Position numbers and translations under genes: made by a program. Under the pieces are notes generated by a model. That model worked only from the letters and a program-made list of their open reading frames with translations. It had not been told where the DNA came from and made no database searches. A stretch of DNA of 64,000 nucleotides from Opitutaceae bacterium (GTDB taxonomy: Bacteria; Verrucomicrobiota; Verrucomicrobiia; Opitutales; Opitutaceae): the NCBI GenBank assembly GCA_019455245.1, contig JACFMR010000016.1:1-64000 (forward strand), given 5' to 3'. The number at the start of each line of letters is the position of its first letter. Positions within the stretch are counted from its first letter, which is position 1. Shown here in pieces: positions 59,848-64,000 of this stretch.

Positions 59848-61668
59848 ATGCATAACCCTACGAAACTGCTCCTCCTGTTTGTCCTGATCAGCCGCTTCCT
59901 CTTGGCCGAAACGTTCACCCTGCCGGTGTTCCCGGACACCCAAGCGATGCTCGATGGCCGTTTCAAGAAGCTCGATCAGTTCAAAGCGCAGCTGAACTGG
60001 ATCGTCGAGAACAACCAAAAGCTCAAGATCCCGTTCGTACTTCATGTCGGGGACATTATCAACTTCGACACCAATGATCAGCATATGTGGATTAGTGCGT
60101 CCGAAGGATTTGCTCTCTTGGACAGGGCCGGAATCCCCTACGCTCTCGCAAACGGCAACCACGACAACGCTGCGGTGTTCGGCACTGGTAGCGCCGCACC
60201 GGGCGACACCCATGCGAACCTTCGGAATACGAATCAGTTCAACAAATTCTTTCCCACCTCACGATTTGGAAATCAGCGCGGCTGCTGCGAGCCGGGGAAA
60301 AGCGAAAATTCCTACCACACCTTCACGGCCGGCGGCCTGAACTGGCTGGTGTTAACCTTGGAGTTCTGTTCACGACAAGCGCCAGTAGATTGGGCGCGGA
60401 CGGTTCTCCCACGTTATCCTGACCACAACGTGATTATCCTAACCCATTATCACCTGTCAGGTCGCGGAGAAATTGTGACAGGAAACGCCGGCTACGGCGA
60501 TCTCAGTCCCCAACAGATTTTTGATCAGCTCGTCACCCGGTTCTCAAACATCCGCATGGTGCTCAGCGGGCATGTAACTTTTTCAGCCACGCGCAACGAC
60601 CCGGGCGTATACGGAAACCGAATCTATCAGATTCTCCAGAACTACCAATCGGAGGATCACGGCGGAGGCTATCTGCGCTTGCTGGAGGTCGACACCGATG
60701 CCGGGACGATTTCCGGCTACATGTACTCTCCGTACTATAACAAAACTCGCGAAGATGCATCGGCATTCAAATTCGAGGCGGTTGATTTCGTGCGCAACAC
60801 GACAATCAAGGCAGGCGATACTCCCCGCCAATTTCATCTCGGACTCCCCCAAGGTCGCGAACCCTTCGGCGTCACGTTCAAAGCCAGTGTCTCTGATCGC
60901 AACGCGGACATCGCAATTTCGCTGGGCACGAGCACTTCGGCCGTCCAGGGCGTCGGAATCCGTTTCGATCAAACTGGACTCATCAAGGCGCTAAATGGCC
61001 GCACTCTGTCGGCCGAGTCTGAAATTCCTTACACGCCCGACACCTCTTACCTCTTTCGGATCCAGCTCGATCCTCAGGCCGGGCGTTACTCCGCATTTGT
61101 CACGCCGCCAGACGGGCCGGAAGTGGCGCTCGCGAAAGGCTACCCGATCAACTCCTCTTCCACCGAATCCGAGGTATTTGAATCCGCTGAGGTTATCATC
61201 GACGGGGAATCACTTGGTTCATTAACCATCAGCCCCTTCCTGGTCGTAAAGCCACTGCCGGTCAGCAAACAACCGGCGCTGACAGTCGCCGCCCCGCTCG
61301 CGGTTGGTGACAACAGTGAGCACAGCGCAGAAAAAACCATCGATCAAAACCCATCTACCTATTGGGAAGCGCAAGGGAAGATGCACTGGCTCCTCTACGA
61401 TTTGGGCGAGGTCAAATCCATCGATTACGTTAAGATTGCCTGGGCCCGCGGGAATAGTCAGACCACCCATTTCGATCTCCAGGCCTCGACTCATTTGAAC
61501 ACCGCATGGACCACAGTTCCCGGGCCATTTAAAAGCGGCGACACGACGAACGAAGCCGAAACTTTCGATTTTCCCGACGTCGCTGCGCGATACATTCGTA
61601 TCATGCCTCGGGGCAATTCGGTGGACGATCCGACCGCCATCAGCGAAGTGGAAATCTGGGGACGTTAA
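59848..61668 (+). CDS. Secreted metallophosphoesterase with discoidin-like C-terminus
   Basis: A 606-residue exported phosphoesterase. Signal peptide MHNPTKLLLLFVLISRFLLA. The calcineurin-like metal motifs are LPVFPDTQ (in place of the usual GDxH, with D29), LHVGDIINF (GD), LANGNHDN (GNHD), ILTHYHLSGRG (H) and VLSGHVTFS (GH). After a beta-rich middle region, the last 140 residues are an F5/8 C (discoidin)-like module (EHSAEKTIDQNPSTYWEAQG, VAARYIRIMPRGNSVDDPTA). The first metal site lacks the canonical DxH, which is worth checking. Under operator site 10. A glycan- or phosphodiester-directed phosphatase is likely. Confidence 0.83.
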   Translation: MHNPTKLLLLFVLISRFLLAETFTLPVFPDTQAMLDGRFKKLDQFKAQLNWIVENNQKLKIPFVLHVGDIINFDTNDQHMWISASEGFALLDRAGIPYALANGNHDNAAVFGTGSAAPGDTHANLRNTNQFNKFFPTSRFGNQRGCCEPGKSENSYHTFTAGGLNWLVLTLEFCSRQAPVDWARTVLPRYPDHNVIILTHYHLSGRGEIVTGNAGYGDLSPQQIFDQLVTRFSNIRMVLSGHVTFSATRNDPGVYGNRIYQILQNYQSEDHGGGYLRLLEVDTDAGTISGYMYSPYYNKTREDASAFKFEAVDFVRNTTIKAGDTPRQFHLGLPQGREPFGVTFKASVSDRNADIAISLGTSTSAVQGVGIRFDQTGLIKALNGRTLSAESEIPYTPDTSYLFRIQLDPQAGRYSAFVTPPDGPEVALAKGYPINSSSTESEVFESAEVIIDGESLGSLTISPFLVVKPLPVSKQPALTVAAPLAVGDNSEHSAEKTIDQNPSTYWEAQGKMHWLLYDLGEVKSIDYVKIAWARGNSQTTHFDLQASTHLNTAWTTVPGPFKSGDTTNEAETFDFPDVAARYIRIMPRGNSVDDPTAISEVEIWGR

Positions 61669-61942
61669 CGAGGCTGCGGTAGTGTCCCGTAAATAGGCGA
61701 CGTTCGCCACCGAACGTCCTGACCACGCGCGCACCGCACCAGTCACCGCCGCCAGAGTCATTGCTCCGGGCCTGATCGACGCCGTAGCGCTGCTGCCCGC
61801 GAGCAACACACCCGACTTGAACGCGCAGCAGAATAAAATCCGGCCTCCACGCGCGATCCAGCCACCACGCGACGCAGACTGCCAGTCGCCAGATCCACCC
61901 GCGCACATCCCGCAATCGGGTGGGCCAAGCCGCCCCCGTCAT
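61640..61942 (-). CDS. Doubtful 100-residue frame, maybe truncated gene
   Basis: An open frame whose ATG overlaps the stop of the next upstream gene (TGATG at 61940-61944), beginning MTGAAWPTRLRDVRGWIWRL and rich in Trp and Arg. Its 3' end overlaps the convergent metallophosphoesterase gene by 29 bp, and the second half looks random. It may be a gene truncated by insertion of the sugar regulon, or a chance frame; otherwise the 273-bp gap 61669-61941 holds nothing I recognise. Confidence 0.22.
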   Translation of the reverse strand: MTGAAWPTRLRDVRGWIWRLAVCVAWWLDRAWRPDFILLRVQVGCVARGQQRYGVDQARSNDSGGGDWCGARVVRTFGGERRLFTGHYRSLVNVPRFPLR

Positions 61943-62778
61943 CACAGCGGCACGCCCGACAATACGGTTTGCGGTTGCGCCAGCATTTCCTGCCATTGTG
62001 CCAGTTTCTTGCGCGCGGCTTCCTCGCCGAGGCCGCGCAGGAGATATTCGGCAAAATCGTAACTGGCCCCCGCCTCCACTGGATCGAAGATGAACAGATA
62101 CTCCAGCGGCAGGCCTGCCTCCTGAGTGATGGCCAGGGTCTCGTTGTCCGGCGCAAAAATCCGCCACGAGGCGTAGGCGCGCTGCTCCGCCGCACTCAGT
62201 TTCCCCTCGGCAACGAGCCGGTCGACCAGCAGGCGAAACTCGTGCAGCCAGAGTTCAAAGTCAGCCTGCCTTTCCGGTTTCACGTGGTTCACCAGAATCT
62301 GGACGCCACCCGCCGGCCGTGCCATCGGTTCCTTGGCCACCGGGGCCACGATGCGCGTGTGTCGCAGGGCCCGCGACCAATCCGCGCGGCCCATCGGCCC
62401 GACGGTGGCGAGGTCGAAACTGTCAGCCGACACCCGGCGCGCGACCGCGCCCGGTCCGCCCGCCGTCGGCCACCACGGGAAGTTGCCGCCGAGCTTCTTG
62501 ACCGTGAACGCAACGCTCACGGCGGGACGGCCGTTCTTCTCCGGACTGTGCCGGACGAGTCGCGCGCCGCCGGCGTGCTCGATGCGCACGGTGCCCGGCG
62601 GCACGGCGGTGATGTCCTCGAATCCCTCGACCGGCGCCGGCGCCACTGCCCACCCGCCGGCAAACCACGCGGTCTCTTCAGCCGAGGCATCGGCGGGTTG
62701 GGCTTGGAGCATAAGCGGCAGCCCGAGCAAGCCGGCCACACCAAGGACGCGAAGAAGAAAAGAAATCAGAGCGCTCAT
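61942..62778 (-). CDS. Secreted protein of unknown function
   Basis: A 278-residue exported protein: signal peptide at 1-27 (LLRVLGVAGLLGLPLMLQAQ). The body has no family that I recognise; it reads PGTVRIEHAGGARLVRHSPE, then a WPTAGGPGAVARRVSADSFDL stretch, and a helical end (LWLHEFRLLVDRLVAEGKLS). The start at 62778 is set by the signal peptide and by the ATGA overlap with the preceding membrane protein gene. It forms an operon with two membrane proteins; no link to the sugar regulon is seen, and no operator copy precedes this group. Confidence 0.65.
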   Translation of the reverse strand: MSALISFLLRVLGVAGLLGLPLMLQAQPADASAEETAWFAGGWAVAPAPVEGFEDITAVPPGTVRIEHAGGARLVRHSPEKNGRPAVSVAFTVKKLGGNFPWWPTAGGPGAVARRVSADSFDLATVGPMGRADWSRALRHTRIVAPVAKEPMARPAGGVQILVNHVKPERQADFELWLHEFRLLVDRLVAEGKLSAAEQRAYASWRIFAPDNETLAITQEAGLPLEYLFIFDPVEAGASYDFAEYLLRGLGEEAARKKLAQWQEMLAQPQTVLSGVPL

Positions 62779-63266
62779 GAGGAAAACAGATTCACTACGT
62801 TTCGCTCCCGCGCAGCAGGGACGCAGCAAAAAGCGACGAACACGATGCCCGCGACGAGGCCACCCACGGTGCCCGCCGCCACCATCGCCCAGCTCAGCTT
62901 GCCCGGGCCAGCCTCGGTCACCACCCGCTCCGCCAGCACTCCCGCGCCGACCAAAGGCCCGGCGATCAGCAACGCGGGGCGCCGATGCCGGAGGGGAAAG
63001 TAGAGCCAGACGCAGGGGAGCACGACCAGTGTTACCGGCCACGCCAGGACCGGTCCAAAAAGGATGCCGTAGAACACGAAGGCCGGGATCCCCCGGAGCA
63101 CATACCATCCTTCCAGCCAGGCACCGGCCAAACCCAGCAGCAGCGCTCCGGCGGCAGAACCCGCCGGAGTCGCGAGCAAACCGATACCCAGCGCCGCCAG
63201 CAACCGTCGCCAGAACGGCACGGTCCTGGGCGATCGCGTGGAAGCAGGCTCAGAATCCAGGCTCAC
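62775..63266 (-). CDS. Small four-segment membrane protein
   Basis: A 163-residue membrane protein with about four hydrophobic segments (LLAALGIGLLATPAGSAAGALLL; IPAFVFYGILFGPVLAWPVTLVVL; ALLIAGPLVGAGVL; AMVAAGTVGGLVAGIVFVAFCC). I take GTG at 63266 as start, because GGAG lies 8 bases before it and it overlaps the preceding stop (GTGA at 63263-63266); no ATG is available nearby. It ends by an ATGA overlap with the secreted protein gene. Family not recognised. Confidence 0.6.
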   Translation of the reverse strand: MSLDSEPASTRSPRTVPFWRRLLAALGIGLLATPAGSAAGALLLGLAGAWLEGWYVLRGIPAFVFYGILFGPVLAWPVTLVVLPCVWLYFPLRHRRPALLIAGPLVGAGVLAERVVTEAGPGKLSWAMVAAGTVGGLVAGIVFVAFCCVPAARERNVVNLFSS

Positions 63267-63910
63267 GATGATTTTCTCCGGGGCTGCCGTTTGCGCGCCG
63301 GCGCCGTGAGCCGGTCTCCCTCCCAATCGCGCCACAGCGCCACAAGCTGCCACAGCCCGATCGCCAGCAGCACCAAACCGAGCGTCACCCGCACACCCGC
63401 CATGAACTGCACCCCGGGCTCGATCACGGCCTCCGTCGGATCGGCGGGATTCACCCACACTTGCAGCGAAGCGCCCACTGCGAAGCGCGTCGCCAGATCG
63501 CTTTCGACGGCGGCACGGTCCGGCGTGGCCATGGCACCAAAGGCCACCTGCTGCGCCTCATGCCCCCGGCCCGACACCTCGTAGCGATAGACCACCGCAG
63601 GGCGGTAGGCCATGTTGGTCGAGCGAATCTGACGGACCTCCGTCAACCGGCTTTCCACCACCTTCGCTTCAACCGGCACCCAACGCTGCGAGCGCCAGCC
63701 AGTCAGGAGATCCGACAGGGAGATCGCCACCAACACGCCACCGCCCAGCGCGAGACCACCAAACAGCAAGGCGCCGGCGACTGACGCCTGATTGGACCAG
63801 CGCGAACGCGCGGGCATCAATCCGATCCACACCTTGCGCGGTAACATCAGGGCGAGCAACCCGGCGACAAAGCCCGCCGCCGCCAACACAGTGATGAATT
63901 TCGTGATCAT
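63263..63910 (-). CDS. DUF3592-type membrane protein
   Basis: A 215-residue membrane protein with hydrophobic segments near 8-24, 44-64 and 172-192 flanking a soluble beta-sandwich domain that reads WVPVEAKVVESRLTEVRQ, YRPAVVYRYEVSGRGHEA and LQVWVNPADPTEAVIEPG. This VNPxDP arrangement is typical of DUF3592 proteins, whose role is unknown. It is the first complete gene of the minus-strand group and overlaps the next by GTGA. Confidence 0.75.
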   Translation of the reverse strand: MITKFITVLAAAGFVAGLLALMLPRKVWIGLMPARSRWSNQASVAGALLFGGLALGGGVLVAISLSDLLTGWRSQRWVPVEAKVVESRLTEVRQIRSTNMAYRPAVVYRYEVSGRGHEAQQVAFGAMATPDRAAVESDLATRFAVGASLQVWVNPADPTEAVIEPGVQFMAGVRVTLGLVLLAIGLWQLVALWRDWEGDRLTAPARKRQPRRKSS

Positions 63911-63951
63911 GGCCGATTCGGTAATGACGGTGCGAACGCGTCGATCATTTG

Positions 63952-64000
63952 TCAGCGCGAGACGACTTTCCCTCCGCCGTTTTCGCCGCCTGCAGGTCCC
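63952..64000 (-). CDS. C-terminal end of a gene cut by the window edge
   Basis: The last 49 bases read on the minus strand as DLQAAKTAEGKSSR and then TGA, a plausible C-terminus. Too short to name. Confidence 0.3.
   Translation of the reverse strand, partial: GPAGGENGGGKVVSR

Noticed and set aside
60691..60702. GACACCGATGCC inside the metallophosphoesterase coding sequence
   Set aside because: It matches the operator with one mismatch but encodes ordinary Asp-Thr-Asp-Ala codons far from a promoter; probably chance, although an auxiliary site is possible.

Overview
The window looks like a chromosomal segment of a high-GC, polysaccharide-degrading member of the Verrucomicrobiota, probably an Opitutaceae-like bacterium. 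This is an inference from content: a sulfatase next to its formylglycine-generating enzyme, a GH123/DUF4091-type protein, many secreted glycosidases, a large TonB-dependent receptor without a SusD partner, a LacI regulator and GPH-type sugar symporters, with few clear Shine-Dalgarno sequences. No taxonomic marker other than tmRNA is present.

Region A (1-9.3 kb) holds a creatininase-family amidohydrolase and a zinc deacylase, a MutT-type Nudix hydrolase coupled to a two-domain alpha/beta hydrolase, an AraC regulator divergent from a phytanoyl-CoA-dioxygenase-like oxygenase, and a solute-binding protein paired with a TPR-like protein but no permeases. Region B (9.5-17.6 kb) holds a GH123/DUF4091 protein, a type I sulfatase with its FGE, a Nudix hydrolase, and a DUF362/polyferredoxin pair in which a membrane 4Fe-4S protein and a Tat-type ferredoxin appear fused. 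Region C (17.9-31.5 kb) is a second glycan locus: a minus-strand operon with an oxidoreductase, an uncharacterised possible toroid protein, two ABC permeases, a sugar-binding lipoprotein, an uncharacterised protein and a heparinase II/III-like protein, divergent from a sialidase-like and a GH106-like enzyme. REP-like palindromes (GTAGGG...CCCTAC ends) occur between genes and, unusually, in frame inside two enzymes.

Region D (31.6-32.9 kb) is the tmRNA gene. Its 3' end is imperfectly duplicated about 120 bp downstream, followed by a decayed MobA/MobL relaxase: the scar of a mobile element that integrated at ssrA.

Region E (33.0-61.7 kb) is the most interesting part. About 15 genes in at least nine transcription units surround one LacI regulator, and the control regions carry ten copies of the palindrome GACAYCGRTGTC (central CG, as expected of a LacI-family operator). 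The regulated genes encode a TonB receptor, three GPH symporters, a GH51 arabinofuranosidase with an AraA-like isomerase, GH31 and GH63-like glycosidases, an SGNH esterase, a ricin/beta-helix protein, an 804-residue protein of no recognised family, an ADP-ribosylglycohydrolase-like protein, and two secreted phosphoesterases. I infer a self-contained regulon for an arabinofuranose-containing and possibly phosphorylated glycan. The receptor gene appears to have lost one A from a poly-A run after its ATG.

Region F (61.9-64 kb) holds a secreted protein of unknown function, two membrane proteins (one DUF3592) and the end of another gene.
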